A stretch of DNA of 59,225 bases from positions 1 through 59,225 of the forward strand of contig CAYZRX010000015.1 in NCBI GenBank assembly GCA_964480945.1, given 5' to 3'. Position 1 is the first letter of the stretch. Each line of letters starts with the position of its first letter. The notes under the pieces are model-generated. The model did no database searches and was not told where the DNA came from. It worked only from the letters and a program-made list of their open reading frames with translations. The stretch is from VGWB01 sp964480945. GTDB taxonomy: Bacteria; Bacteroidota; Ignavibacteria; UBA10030. Below, piece after piece: positions 23,304 to 32,437 of the stretch. The position numbers and the translations under genes are program-made.

Positions 23304-25856
23304 ATGAAGAAGACTATTTTGCTTTGCATCCTTCTCTTCGTCGTGAATCTTTGCGCCTACAGTCAAGAGGGAGGATCCGTGAAGAACGAGCCGTGGGTTC
23401 TACCGACCCCGCAGGAGCTGACGGCGAAGGCTTTTTCCTTTAAGATCACTTCGCAGGTAAGAATCATCCTCGGCGAGGGGACGTCGAACGATGACGCGTT
23501 CGCTGCCGATCAGATCAATGAGCAGTTGGAAGAGTTGAACGCACGCCGACTGAAGGTCGCGCACGAGCAGTCGGTCAGGAAGATCTCGTCCGCTTTCATT
23601 TTCCTGGGTTCGCCGCGGAGTTCATTTGCGGGTCGGTGGTTGGAGCAGAGGAAGACGGCCCTCGGTCCGGAGCTTAAGAGCGAAGGTTACATTCTCGATG
23701 TGGACCGGGACGGAGTGGTGATCATCGCGGAGTCGCCGGCCGGCCGCTTCTACGGTGTGATGACGCTTTTCCAGCTGCTCGAGCGAAACAAGAGGAGCGT
23801 CACGGTCCCCGGTCTGTTCATCCGCGACTGGCCTCTTCAAAAGGCGCGGGGCATCACCGATGATCTGAGTCGGGGGCAGGTCTCGACGACGGACAACTTC
23901 AAGAAGATCATCCGTTTTCTCGCGCGCTACAAGTTGAATGTCTATTCACCGTACATCGAGGATATCTTCCGCTTCAAGAGTTATCCCCAGATCGGCAAGG
24001 GCCGCGGGGATCTGACCGCAGCCGAAATGAGGGATCTGGATGCATACGCTAAACGGTACCACGTGCAGCTCATCCCGATCTTCGAAACGCTTGGCCACTG
24101 GGAGAACATTCTCATCCTTCCGGAGTTTGCCCGTTACGCCGAGTTCCCGGGCGCTCACACGCTCAACGTGTCAGACGACGCCATCTACAAGATGCTGGAT
24201 GAGATGATTGGCGAGCTGAGCGCGGCCTTTTCCTCCCCCTACTTCAACATCGGCGCGGATGAGTCCTGGGATGTCGGCCTCGGAGCGAGCAAGCAGCGAG
24301 TTGCAGCAAGCGATCTGGCGACGGTGCACGCCGAGCATTACAAGAGACTCTTCGCCATCCTCAAGAAGTACAAAAAGAAGCCGATGATGTATGGTGATAT
24401 CCTTCTGAACAATCCGACAATTCTCGAGAAAATCCCGAAGAATGTAACGATCGTTGACTGGCACTATAGCGCAAGCGAGCACTATCCGAGCCCGGAGATT
24501 CTTCGGAACGCCGGATTCCCGTATGTCGTCTCCCCCGCGGTGTGGAGTTTCACGGGACCGTTTCCCAACTACATCAACACATTCGTGAACGTCGAAAACC
24601 TCGATCGCGATGGCTTCGCCAACAGCTCTCTGGGAATTCTTACGTCAAACTGGAACGATTACGGAGGTGAGGCGCTCCGCGAGCTGAACTACTACGGCTA
24701 TGCGTGGACCGCGGAGTGCGCGTGGGCGCCGCTCAGGGCCACGACATCAAGCTTCAACACAACATTCTTTGAGAAGTTTTTCGGCAACAGGCAAGCAGGG
24801 CTCCTTGGACAAGCGATCTACACGTTGCTGAGTGATCCCGTGAATCAGATCAACTGGAATGAACTGTGGCGGCACCCTATGCTTCCGCTGCCTCCTTCAC
24901 CTCTGCCGTACCTCTGGCGTGTCCAGAGCCTCGGATCCACGATGGCGTTGGCGAACAACCTCCTCGCGGATCTCACAGTCTCGGCGTCCCGGAACCGGGA
25001 TCATCTCGACGATCTGAAGTTCATTCTTCACCTGAATTCCTGGTTCGCGGACAAAGTGTCCGTCGGCGAGCGACTGAAGCGCTTGTCCCAGGACACCACT
25101 CGAATCAGGAGCAAGGATTCCGTTGTCGTGGCGGCGATTCGGTCCGCACGCGATCTCGTGGCAGATCTGAAGAAACTGAAAGAGGAGTTCAAAACACTTT
25201 GGTTGAAGACCAACCGGAACGCAAACCTCCAGTGGCTGATGCTCCGATACGACCGCCAGGCAGCGTACTGGGAGGAGACGATCTCCCAGCTGGAGCGCGG
25301 CGAGCCGGTAGATGATCCAACGATCGAAAGCAAGTGGATCTATCACCCCGTAGCACATCCGCGTCTGCGCGACAGCACGGCTGAGCAGGTTCCGCACGCG
25401 TATTTCAGGAAGTCGTTCACGATGGAAGAAGTCCCTACGACGGCGAAACTGCAGCTCATCGGAGACAGCCAAGCCAAGGTTTGGGTCAACAATGTGGAAG
25501 TCGGCGAGGTGGTCGCCCGCCAATCGCTCTCACTCATTGTCGAACACCAGCGGGTCAAGATGTGGGAAGTAGGCTCCCTGTTGGGACGCGGTCGGAATAC
25601 GATCGCGGTCGAAGCTGCAAACTACAATCAGTTCGGGTCTGCCGGGGTCAACGTCTATATGGAGTTATCGACTGGAGAGAGAGTTACGAAGATCCTCAGC
25701 GATTCAACCTGGAAGGTCAGCGATCGGCCGGCTGATCATTGGCAGAGTCCCGACTTCAATGATCGTGGATGGATGGCGGCGGAGGCGAAGCCGTATCCGA
25801 ATCCTGTGATTCGCCCGGATTTTGCTACGGGCAGATTGTCATGGATCGAACGTTGA
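23304..25856 (+). CDS. Exported glycoside hydrolase family 20 (beta-N-acetylhexosaminidase-like)
   Basis: The 850-residue product starts with a signal peptide (MKKTILLCILLFVVNLCAYSQ). Residues about 30-170 are the zincin-like domain that precedes GH20 barrels (EGYILDVDRDGVVIIAESPAGRFYGVMTLFQLL). The catalytic TIM barrel follows, with YSPYIEDIFRFKSYP, PIFETLGHWEN and NIGADESWDVG; the Asp-Glu pair is the catalytic signature in substrate-assisted hexosaminidases. The C-terminal 200 residues (KSFTMEEVPTTAKLQLIGDSQAKVWVN) form a jelly-roll, carbohydrate-binding-like domain. It should remove terminal GlcNAc/GalNAc or related sugars from glycans outside the cytoplasm. No other sugar gene is next to it. 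Confidence 0.88.
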   Translation: MKKTILLCILLFVVNLCAYSQEGGSVKNEPWVLPTPQELTAKAFSFKITSQVRIILGEGTSNDDAFAADQINEQLEELNARRLKVAHEQSVRKISSAFIFLGSPRSSFAGRWLEQRKTALGPELKSEGYILDVDRDGVVIIAESPAGRFYGVMTLFQLLERNKRSVTVPGLFIRDWPLQKARGITDDLSRGQVSTTDNFKKIIRFLARYKLNVYSPYIEDIFRFKSYPQIGKGRGDLTAAEMRDLDAYAKRYHVQLIPIFETLGHWENILILPEFARYAEFPGAHTLNVSDDAIYKMLDEMIGELSAAFSSPYFNIGADESWDVGLGASKQRVAASDLATVHAEHYKRLFAILKKYKKKPMMYGDILLNNPTILEKIPKNVTIVDWHYSASEHYPSPEILRNAGFPYVVSPAVWSFTGPFPNYINTFVNVENLDRDGFANSSLGILTSNWNDYGGEALRELNYYGYAWTAECAWAPLRATTSSFNTTFFEKFFGNRQAGLLGQAIYTLLSDPVNQINWNELWRHPMLPLPPSPLPYLWRVQSLGSTMALANNLLADLTVSASRNRDHLDDLKFILHLNSWFADKVSVGERLKRLSQDTTRIRSKDSVVVAAIRSARDLVADLKKLKEEFKTLWLKTNRNANLQWLMLRYDRQAAYWEETISQLERGEPVDDPTIESKWIYHPVAHPRLRDSTAEQVPHAYFRKSFTMEEVPTTAKLQLIGDSQAKVWVNNVEVGEVVARQSLSLIVEHQRVKMWEVGSLLGRGRNTIAVEAANYNQFGSAGVNVYMELSTGERVTKILSDSTWKVSDRPADHWQSPDFNDRGWMAAEAKPYPNPVIRPDFATGRLSWIER

Positions 25857-26000
25857 TCCTGAGAGAGGATCAGCTCCATGGATCGTCCGCGGTGCAATTG
25901 CGTCCTCCATTCATGGAAAATGAGAACTCTTTCCGTTATATTGGCCTGAGGACAAATTCGCGATTCGTTTCTTTTGGGATACCAGAGGGTTTGGGGGAAT

Positions 26001-26174
26001 ATGAAGAAATACGTTTTGCTCGGGCTGATCGCCGGTGTTTCTATATCCGTGCTTGCGATTTACTACCGAAGAAGAAGGCTTGCTGGAACGGAGTTCTATG
26101 GTTTCTTCGATTCGTCGGCGGTCGCGGATGAGTTGTTCGGCGACGCGTTCGAGGAGCTTCCGGACAAGCCGTAG
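26001..26174 (+). CDS. Small single-pass membrane protein of unknown function
   Basis: The ATG at 26001 follows GGGGGAA and encodes 57 residues. MKKYVLLGLIAGVSISVLAIYYRRRR is one membrane helix with a positive stop-transfer end. GTEFYGFFDSSAVADELFGDAFEELPDKP follows as an acidic soluble tail. Codon use is good and the start has a strong site, so it is probably real, but no family is recognised. The gap to the helicase gene (282 bases) has no further gene. Confidence 0.55.
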   Translation: MKKYVLLGLIAGVSISVLAIYYRRRRLAGTEFYGFFDSSAVADELFGDAFEELPDKP

Positions 26175-26456
26175 GCCCGAGGCGGTCGTGCCGGACCGCT
26201 GCGAGTGCATGTCGCACCAAACCTCCCGCTCACCTCTGGTTCACGTCACGATGAATTTCTCACGCGGAAGGCACGGAGAGCAGAAATCCGAAGGGATGGA
26301 CGACGCCACGACCTCCCCCGGTGGTGAGTGCCTCCTGTGGTGACGCCCACACGCGCGTGACGAGCCGTTTCGTAGATTGAGTCGGGTAAACCCGAGGGTG
26401 ATTCTCTTGCGCCAAGGTGTAGATCAGGTCACGCCGGATTCCAGCGCCACGTTATC

Positions 26457-29348
26457 ATGACCCCGTCAAATCCAGTACCGACTTCCTCTTCCGTCTTAGC
26501 GACGCTTGCGAAGGCTCTCGAAGCTGAGTCGACCCAGCTTCGGTCCGCGCGCCACGAGCTCACGCTCTTCAGCGGCGAGTATCTGGGAACGTTTGCCGAG
26601 TACTTCTATTATCGGTTTGAGGTTCCGGAGGAGATTTCTCTGCGCGGCATCGAGCGCGCGAACCTCACGTTCAGCGAGAGCCAACCGATAACCCTCGAAG
26701 GGAAAATCGTCAGCCGGGACAATCAGTTCCTCACCGTCGCCCTTCCGCTGGATTTTGGATCGATCCTGCCGGAGACAAAATGCAGCTGGACGCACGGAGA
26801 GCATCTCAAGCCGGTGATCGACGCGCTCACCGGAGCCAAAGACGATCATCCCGTCGCTACAATTCTGCTTCAACCCGACAGCGAAGCGAACAAGCGTGAA
26901 GCAGGACTTGAGCCGGGCTTCCCCCCGGTAACATCCCCGGAACAGCAGGATGCCGTCCGGCGGATTCTGACGAACCGAGTTTCGTACGTATGGGGCCCGA
27001 TTCAGTCGGGCAAGTCGAAGCTTGCCGCTTTGATCGCGTTGAATTTCATCAAGGCGGGCAAACGAGTGCTTCTCGTGGGTTCAAGCGCGCACAACGTTGA
27101 CCAGATGGTGATGCGGACGGATGCTCTTGGCAAGGAGCTCGGAGTCGAGCTGGGCAGCGTGGCGGCACGAATTGGATTGCCGCTCGCTATCGATGCCGAG
27201 GCGGTGGCCGCGTTCTCCCTGGAACGTGAAATCGCCCTGAAGAGAAACGAGAAGCGAAAGCCGATGGAAGAAAGGGTCGCGCTCCTTGAAGCGTATTGGA
27301 AGACCAAAACCCATCAGATTCTTCACGAGGATTTCTACGCGAACTTGGCTGATCTGCGCGGGCGGGGAAACGAGAACCGAAAGCAGCTTGCGACCGTCAA
27401 TGACGACGTGACTGCGCTGAAGGAGACACTCGCGCGGGCGCAGCATGCTTCTATGTTGGAAAAACTCAAGAAGAGCTTCAACAAAGAGGAACTTGCGACC
27501 GCGCAGAAACAACTGGCCGAGAAACAGGCGCTGCAGAAGAAACTCCAGACGATTCAGCAGGCCCTGACGGCGGAGCTGATGCGGACCGAAGCTCAAGCCC
27601 CGATTGGGTCGGGCGAACTGAAGGAGTATCAGATTGCCATGAGGAAGTTCGGGGAGCTCGGCGGGCTGGAGAAGGTCACGGAGGAGGTGGAAGCTGCGAC
27701 GTCGGTAGATGAGAATGAGATCTTCGCTGCAAAGCGACTGGTGATCGCGACTCTCGCCACGGCCCTCTCCGATCGTCGTTTGGGAAAGAGCCGGTATGAC
27801 ATAGTCATCGTTGACGATGCTGAGTGCGCCTCCATGCCGGAACTTGCCGCCCTGGCACTCTCTACTGACGGATCCATGGTCGTTGTCGGCGATCCCTATC
27901 AGCTTGATCCGGAATCGTACGGGACGGGCGAGCTTGCGAAGACTTGGCTGCGCACAAGTATTTTCCTTCACCTGACGAAATCCGATCAGCTCCATCAGCT
28001 CGTAGAATGGTCCCAGCGCAACCCGCGATGGTGGATTTTCCTCTCGTCGCACTTCGCAGAGACGTCGAAGCTTTCGCTGTTCATGGCCTCCGCTCTTTTT
28101 GACGACGCGATCCACGTCTTGGTACCGCAGCATCCCAAAGGCAAGATCTATTTCATCGATACGAGCGACCTGCGTTCTTCCTGTCGGCAATTTGGCGGCC
28201 GGAGGCGGATCCTGCCGTACAATGATGCTCACACCAGAAAGGTGGTCGAGCTCGTAAAACATGGTCTCATGCAGCCGCAACGGAAGGCTGCCGATATCGG
28301 TGTCGTGGTGCCCTTTCGGGGGGCGACTTCGTATACGAAGCAGCAATTGCGTGTGGACGCCATCTGGAACGTGGAAGTGGGAACCCCACAGACGTTCCGC
28401 GGCCGCCGCAAGAAGGCGATTATCTTTGACACGACGATGGCCGGGGTCGATTACACCATGCGACAGATCGACGACCGAAAAAGCGGTGAGGGAAGGATCA
28501 CTCAGCTTATCTATACCGTCTGCTCGTGTGCGGAAGAGGACCTGTACGTTGTGGCGGATATGTCCCATTTCAAATCGGTCTATAAAGACCGACTCTGGAC
28601 AAAGCTGCTGTCGCTTCTTCAAGCGCAAGCGGATCAATTGCCTCAGGCTGCGCAGTCAGCCAAACGATTCGATGACCTTGACCTGGAGGTCCGGACGAAA
28701 GTGCTCGAGCTTCCGCAAGCAGGCTCGGGTCCGATTGGCGGAGATATGCGGGGGGCGCGCAGAGCCGCGCCTCGGGAGGCCGACGCAGAGCTCGAGGTCC
28801 GGATGAAAAGGATGGCGAAGCAGCAGCCGCAGTATGCGCCGGTCGGCGGCAGGAACTTCGAGCGCGAGACCTATTTCTCCGTCCAGCGTGTCCTCGCACA
28901 CCGAAAGGATGTGAACCTGCTCTCCGAGTACCTCGGGGGTGACATCCTCTTCCGTCACTCTCTCGCAACCGAGCGCGCCGGGGCCCAGCTTCCGATCGAC
29001 GTCTGCCACAACGAAGGCGAGTTCAGGAAGATCATGGAGCGCTGGAACCTCCTGATCTACGAGACTTCGGGTGTCGGCAAAACCGATCTCTCCTTCTTTG
29101 CACGGCATACGCCGGAGGCGCGGGTTCTCTGGGACATCAGCAGCCTCCGGGCCTACTATTCGTCGACGGTCGAGGCAGTGGTGGAAGAGGGCAAGCACAG
29201 GGTGGCCGCATCGGTCTCCAAAGTGTTTCAGGAGTGCCTCGGGAAACCGCAGCCGGCAAATCCCGTCGAGTGGTCTACCGCCTACCTCAATTTCCTCGGC
29301 AAGATGGAATCGTACCTCGCGTGGATCTCGGAGCAGCTGAGACGATGA
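26457..29348 (+). CDS. Divergent superfamily 1 helicase-like ATPase
   Basis: The 963-residue product shows an UPF1-like helicase core with a long insert. Walker A GPIQSGKS is at about residue 180. A Glu/Lys/Gln-rich coiled coil covers about 295-385, and Walker B reads IVIVDDAECASMPEL (about 451) instead of the usual DEAsQ. Motif III-like VVVGDPYQLDP is at about 477, VVPFRG at about 617, and the motif V region TPQTFRGRRKKAIIFD at about 646. The motif VI position (QLIYTVCSCAEEDLYVVAD, about 685) lacks the arginine normally present in VALTRA. The last 170 residues form an unknown C-terminal domain. It probably binds nucleic acid and ATP; real unwinding is doubtful because of the missing arginine. 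The neighbours give no hint. Confidence 0.75.
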   Translation: MTPSNPVPTSSSVLATLAKALEAESTQLRSARHELTLFSGEYLGTFAEYFYYRFEVPEEISLRGIERANLTFSESQPITLEGKIVSRDNQFLTVALPLDFGSILPETKCSWTHGEHLKPVIDALTGAKDDHPVATILLQPDSEANKREAGLEPGFPPVTSPEQQDAVRRILTNRVSYVWGPIQSGKSKLAALIALNFIKAGKRVLLVGSSAHNVDQMVMRTDALGKELGVELGSVAARIGLPLAIDAEAVAAFSLEREIALKRNEKRKPMEERVALLEAYWKTKTHQILHEDFYANLADLRGRGNENRKQLATVNDDVTALKETLARAQHASMLEKLKKSFNKEELATAQKQLAEKQALQKKLQTIQQALTAELMRTEAQAPIGSGELKEYQIAMRKFGELGGLEKVTEEVEAATSVDENEIFAAKRLVIATLATALSDRRLGKSRYDIVIVDDAECASMPELAALALSTDGSMVVVGDPYQLDPESYGTGELAKTWLRTSIFLHLTKSDQLHQLVEWSQRNPRWWIFLSSHFAETSKLSLFMASALFDDAIHVLVPQHPKGKIYFIDTSDLRSSCRQFGGRRRILPYNDAHTRKVVELVKHGLMQPQRKAADIGVVVPFRGATSYTKQQLRVDAIWNVEVGTPQTFRGRRKKAIIFDTTMAGVDYTMRQIDDRKSGEGRITQLIYTVCSCAEEDLYVVADMSHFKSVYKDRLWTKLLSLLQAQADQLPQAAQSAKRFDDLDLEVRTKVLELPQAGSGPIGGDMRGARRAAPREADAELEVRMKRMAKQQPQYAPVGGRNFERETYFSVQRVLAHRKDVNLLSEYLGGDILFRHSLATERAGAQLPIDVCHNEGEFRKIMERWNLLIYETSGVGKTDLSFFARHTPEARVLWDISSLRAYYSSTVEAVVEEGKHRVAASVSKVFQECLGKPQPANPVEWSTAYLNFLGKMESYLAWISEQLRR

Positions 29349-29697
29349 GATGCTCCTCTGAGCCTCATGCATGGCTCCGGTTTTTCTGCCTCACACCTCA
29401 CAAAACCGCCTGATTTCCCCCTTTCCGGTCCCGTTGCAGCCGCATTTCTTGAAGGCCACGGGAAATTCGGATATATTGAGTTTGAATCATGAAGTGAACG
29501 TTGAGGGTCGTCGGTTCCGGGAAAAGTGCTTTTCCCTGGAGAGTCGAAAACAATTTCCCTAAAGCCACTCTTCGATGACCCGATGCCCTGATGACCCAAT
29601 GGCCTGATGACCCGATGACTCAATCGCTCGATCCTGATTTGATTCTGCATTCCGAAATTCGAATTCAGCGCTTCCTCTTCCGCAACCTGACATCCTA
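29349..29697. other. Intergenic region, no gene seen
   Basis: These 349 bases carry no convincing coding frame. The right half is a set of short tandem words described separately (29574-29632). An oligo-pyrimidine stretch follows before the next start codon. Confidence 0.5.
29574..29632. repeat. Short tandem repeat (GATGACCC/AATGGCCT words)
   Basis: GATGACCCGATGCCCT is followed by GATGACCCAATGGCCT and GATGACCCGATGACTC, three degenerate 16-base units in tandem. On the other strand they read as the ATTGGGTCATC words that occur as low-complexity tandem arrays between genes in many environmental bacteria. Confidence 0.7.
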
Positions 29698-31014
29698 ATG
29701 CTCGACGTCCTTCTGAATACCGTCTTCGTCTTCCTCATTGTCTTCGTGAACGCGTTCTTCGTCGCGGCAGAGTTCGCCATTGTCAGAGTGCGTCTGACGC
29801 AGATCGAGCCGCTCGCCGCGAAGCGGAACTTGCGCGCCCAGATGGCGAAAGCCATCATGGGTCGGCTCGATGCCTACCTCTCCGCCGTTCAGGTGGGCAT
29901 TACCATGACCAGCCTGGCGTTGGGATGGGTCGGGGAGCCCTTTGTTGCAGACATCCTGCGGCCCCTGTTCGATCGCCTGGGCATCATCCATCCCGATGCA
30001 GTTCAGACGTTGGCGTTTGTGATCGCGTTTGCTCTTATCACGACAGTCCACATTGTGCTAGGTGAGCAGGCGCCGAAGTGGCTGGCCATCCAGAGGCCCC
30101 GCTCGACGGTCCTGGCCATCGCCTATCCGCTGAGGATCTTCTACATCATCTTCCGGCCGTTCATTTGGGTCATCAACAAGCTCGCCAATGCAGTCGTGGC
30201 GGCGCTGGGGATTCGCTCCCTCGGCGAGGGTGAGCTCGTGCATTCACAGGAGGAGCTCCGTCTCCTCCTCGCTCAGGACAAACTGTCCTCCGTGACGAGC
30301 AAGAATATTGTCCTGAATGCCATGGATTTTCGGAGGAAACAGGCGCGCCACAGCATGGTGCCGAGGACCGAGATGGTAACACTCTCGCTCGCCGCGCCCG
30401 TCAGGGAGAGCCTGAAGATCATGCAGACGAACAAATATTCCCGCTACCCGGTGTACAAGGACACCATCGACAACATCGTCGGCATCGTCTATACCAAGGA
30501 CATCTTCAAGTACGATCGACACCTCAAGCCGGACTTTTCGCTCGATTCGGTCGTTCGGGACGCGACCTTCTTGCCTGAGACGGCCGGTCTGGAGCACGTG
30601 CTGGAGATGATGCTCCAGCGCAAGACTCATATGATTCTTCTCGCGGATGAGTACGGGGGCACGGCGGGACTCATCACGCTCGAGAATGTGCTCGAGGAGC
30701 TCGTCGGTCCGATCCAGGATGAGTTCGATCGAGAGCTTCCGGAGATCACGAAAGTGAGCGACGATGAGTACGTGCTCGATGCGAGCGTGACAACGAACGA
30801 GGTGGAGCGCCTGATCAATCAGGAGCTCTCTCCCCGAGACATCCTCTCGATCGGCGCGTTCGTCCTGGAACAACTCGGTCACATCCCCCAGAAAGGCGAG
30901 AGCGTGCAGGTCAACGGCGTCGCGTTCGTGGTCGAACAGATCACAGGTCGTGTCATCGACCGGATCCGAGTGAAGCGCCTGCCTCCGGCACGCGAGGAAA
31001 ACCAGGAAGCGTAA
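29698..31014 (+). CDS. CNNM/CorC-type membrane protein (DUF21-CBS-CorC_HlyC)
   Basis: The 438-residue product has three parts. An N-terminal DUF21 membrane domain of about four segments has the conserved FFVAAEFAIVRVR, VGITMTSLALGW and GEQAPKWLAIQ. A CBS pair spans about 215-340, with MVPRTEMVTLSL and EYGGTAGLITLENVLEELVG. A C-terminal CorC/HlyC domain covers 350-425, with LDASVTTNEVERLINQELS. Proteins of this layout are annotated as hemolysin-like but act in magnesium or cobalt homeostasis; the CBS pair senses nucleotides. It should lie in the inner membrane. The gene stands alone between intergenic repeats and the isoaspartyl methyltransferase. Confidence 0.92.
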   Translation: MLDVLLNTVFVFLIVFVNAFFVAAEFAIVRVRLTQIEPLAAKRNLRAQMAKAIMGRLDAYLSAVQVGITMTSLALGWVGEPFVADILRPLFDRLGIIHPDAVQTLAFVIAFALITTVHIVLGEQAPKWLAIQRPRSTVLAIAYPLRIFYIIFRPFIWVINKLANAVVAALGIRSLGEGELVHSQEELRLLLAQDKLSSVTSKNIVLNAMDFRRKQARHSMVPRTEMVTLSLAAPVRESLKIMQTNKYSRYPVYKDTIDNIVGIVYTKDIFKYDRHLKPDFSLDSVVRDATFLPETAGLEHVLEMMLQRKTHMILLADEYGGTAGLITLENVLEELVGPIQDEFDRELPEITKVSDDEYVLDASVTTNEVERLINQELSPRDILSIGAFVLEQLGHIPQKGESVQVNGVAFVVEQITGRVIDRIRVKRLPPAREENQEA

Positions 31015-31105
31015 TCCACCTCGGCGGCGGTGCTTGTTTGTCCCCCTGCATGGTGTTCCGCGCAAAACTCCGCGAGTTCTCCAAAGATCATCGACCGAGG
31101 AGACT

Positions 31106-31858
31106 ATGAAACAACAACGTCCCTCACGCTTTCCACCGCTGCTCTGCCTCATACTGGCACTTGGACCTCTCTTCTCGCCTCGCGGTGAGACTTCCCTGGG
31201 TGCGTCCTGTTCACGATCACAGGACAGAGATCTCGAGCAGCGTCGATCCAGAATGGTCCAGACTCAGATCGAAGAGCGGGGTATCACGGATCCCGTTGTG
31301 CTTGGAGCGATGCGGCGCGTGCCGCGGCACCTCTTCGTACCCGAAGAGATCGCAGGCGAAGCGTACGAAGATCGACCTCTCCCGATCGGTTACGACCAAA
31401 CGATCTCTCAGCCGTACATCGTCGCGCTGATGACGGAGTTGTTGAATGTCAAGCGGGGACAAAAGGTGCTCGAGGTCGGGACGGGGTCCGGCTACCAGGC
31501 GGCTGTTCTGGCAGAGATCGTCGATTCGGTCTGGACAATCGAGATCCTCGAACCTCTGGCAAGATCTGCCGGTGACCGGTTGAAGAAACTCGGGTACGGC
31601 AACGTGACCGTGCGATGCGGCGATGGCTATGCAGGCTGGAAAGAGCATGCTCCGTTCGACGCGATCATCGTTACGGCGGCAGCGGAACAGATCCCGCCTC
31701 TGCTCATCGAGCAGTTGAAGGAGGGCGGCCGGATGGTCATTCCGGTCGGTCCCGCGTTCTCTATTCAAAGCCTCTTCCTCGTGGAGAAACAAGGAGGCAG
31801 GATCACGACTCACAATGTCGCGGCCGTCAGGTTCGTGCCGATGATCAAACAGCGGTGA
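31106..31858 (+). CDS. pcm: Protein-L-isoaspartate O-methyltransferase with signal peptide
   Basis: The 250-residue product is a complete isoaspartyl methyltransferase: RMVQTQIEERGITDPVVLGAMRRVPRHLFVP, then PIGYDQTISQPYIVALMTELL, motif I VLEVGTGSGYQAAVLAE and the C-terminal MVIPVGP. It methylates damaged isoaspartyl residues so that they can revert to Asp. Unlike the cytosolic enzyme of E. coli, the chain starts with a hydrophobic leader (RFPPLLCLILALGPLFSP) that looks like a Sec signal, so it probably repairs exported proteins. ATG 31106 is chosen for the GAGGAG site and the leader; 31034 would add 24 residues. Confidence 0.87.
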   Translation: MKQQRPSRFPPLLCLILALGPLFSPRGETSLGASCSRSQDRDLEQRRSRMVQTQIEERGITDPVVLGAMRRVPRHLFVPEEIAGEAYEDRPLPIGYDQTISQPYIVALMTELLNVKRGQKVLEVGTGSGYQAAVLAEIVDSVWTIEILEPLARSAGDRLKKLGYGNVTVRCGDGYAGWKEHAPFDAIIVTAAAEQIPPLLIEQLKEGGRMVIPVGPAFSIQSLFLVEKQGGRITTHNVAAVRFVPMIKQR

Positions 31859-32437
31859 TTCGGACGTTCGCGTCGCCCGAGCGGCACCGGGCAATTTCCT
31901 TGGTTTCTTCTGATTGGTAAGACCTTCTTGACCGGCTTCTTTGCCCATCCTCTTCCCTCGATCTCGCAAATTCCCTCGTTAAATCGTAGAATCATCTTGA
32001 CTTCGTATTGAAAACGGTGTAAAATAGGGCCGTTCATGAGCGGAGAATTGACGTACCTTCGACACCGTGACTTTCTTTCCGAAATCCAGAACCTAAAGGA
32101 ACATCCTTTCTTTCGAATTCGACAATCACTGAAGTTGTTTCGAGTCTGCCGTTGAGTCTCGAACTTTTCCACGGGTGATCTCCCTCTCATCTTGTCCCGA
32201 GCCCTAGGGGTCTTCGTTCGATACCATAATCGCAGGGGATGCATCGGCGACGCATTGCGCCCTTCGGGGGTGCATGTATCTCCTTCGTCGCCACGGGGAG
32301 TCGTATATGGTTCACAGCTACGTGCGTCCTGATGAGAGGCAGCTCGATATGCGCACAGATCTCTGCATTGGGGGTTTGGATGATAGGATGCCACAGCCCC
32401 GTCAACCAGCTCTTCATCTCAAAGAAAGGGAACAACT
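31859..32437. other. Long intergenic region with promoter and leader
   Basis: These 579 bases have no convincing coding frame. A near-perfect promoter lies at 31997-32025, and the following 400 bases up to the next ATG would form an unusually long transcript leader. It contains several short self-complementary stretches (for example around 32200-32275). No known riboswitch or structured RNA was recognised; either a leader RNA or a small RNA gene could be hidden here. Confidence 0.45.
31997..32025 (+). promoter_or_regulatory. Strong sigma-70-type promoter
   Basis: TTGACT at 31997-32002, a 17-base spacer and TAAAAT at 32020-32025 are close to consensus. Transcription would start about 32032, about 400 bases ahead of the ATG at 32438. 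Confidence 0.65.

Noticed and set aside
27081..28637. A long open frame on the minus strand (518 codons) across the helicase gene
   Set aside because: It overlaps completely a gene with clear helicase motifs, has no recognisable domain, and its composition is what one expects from a shadow frame in GC-rich DNA.
29060..29110. Second P-loop (GVGKT) in the helicase-like protein
   Set aside because: The preceding Gly of the Walker A pattern is absent (ETSGVGKT) and no second Walker B follows.
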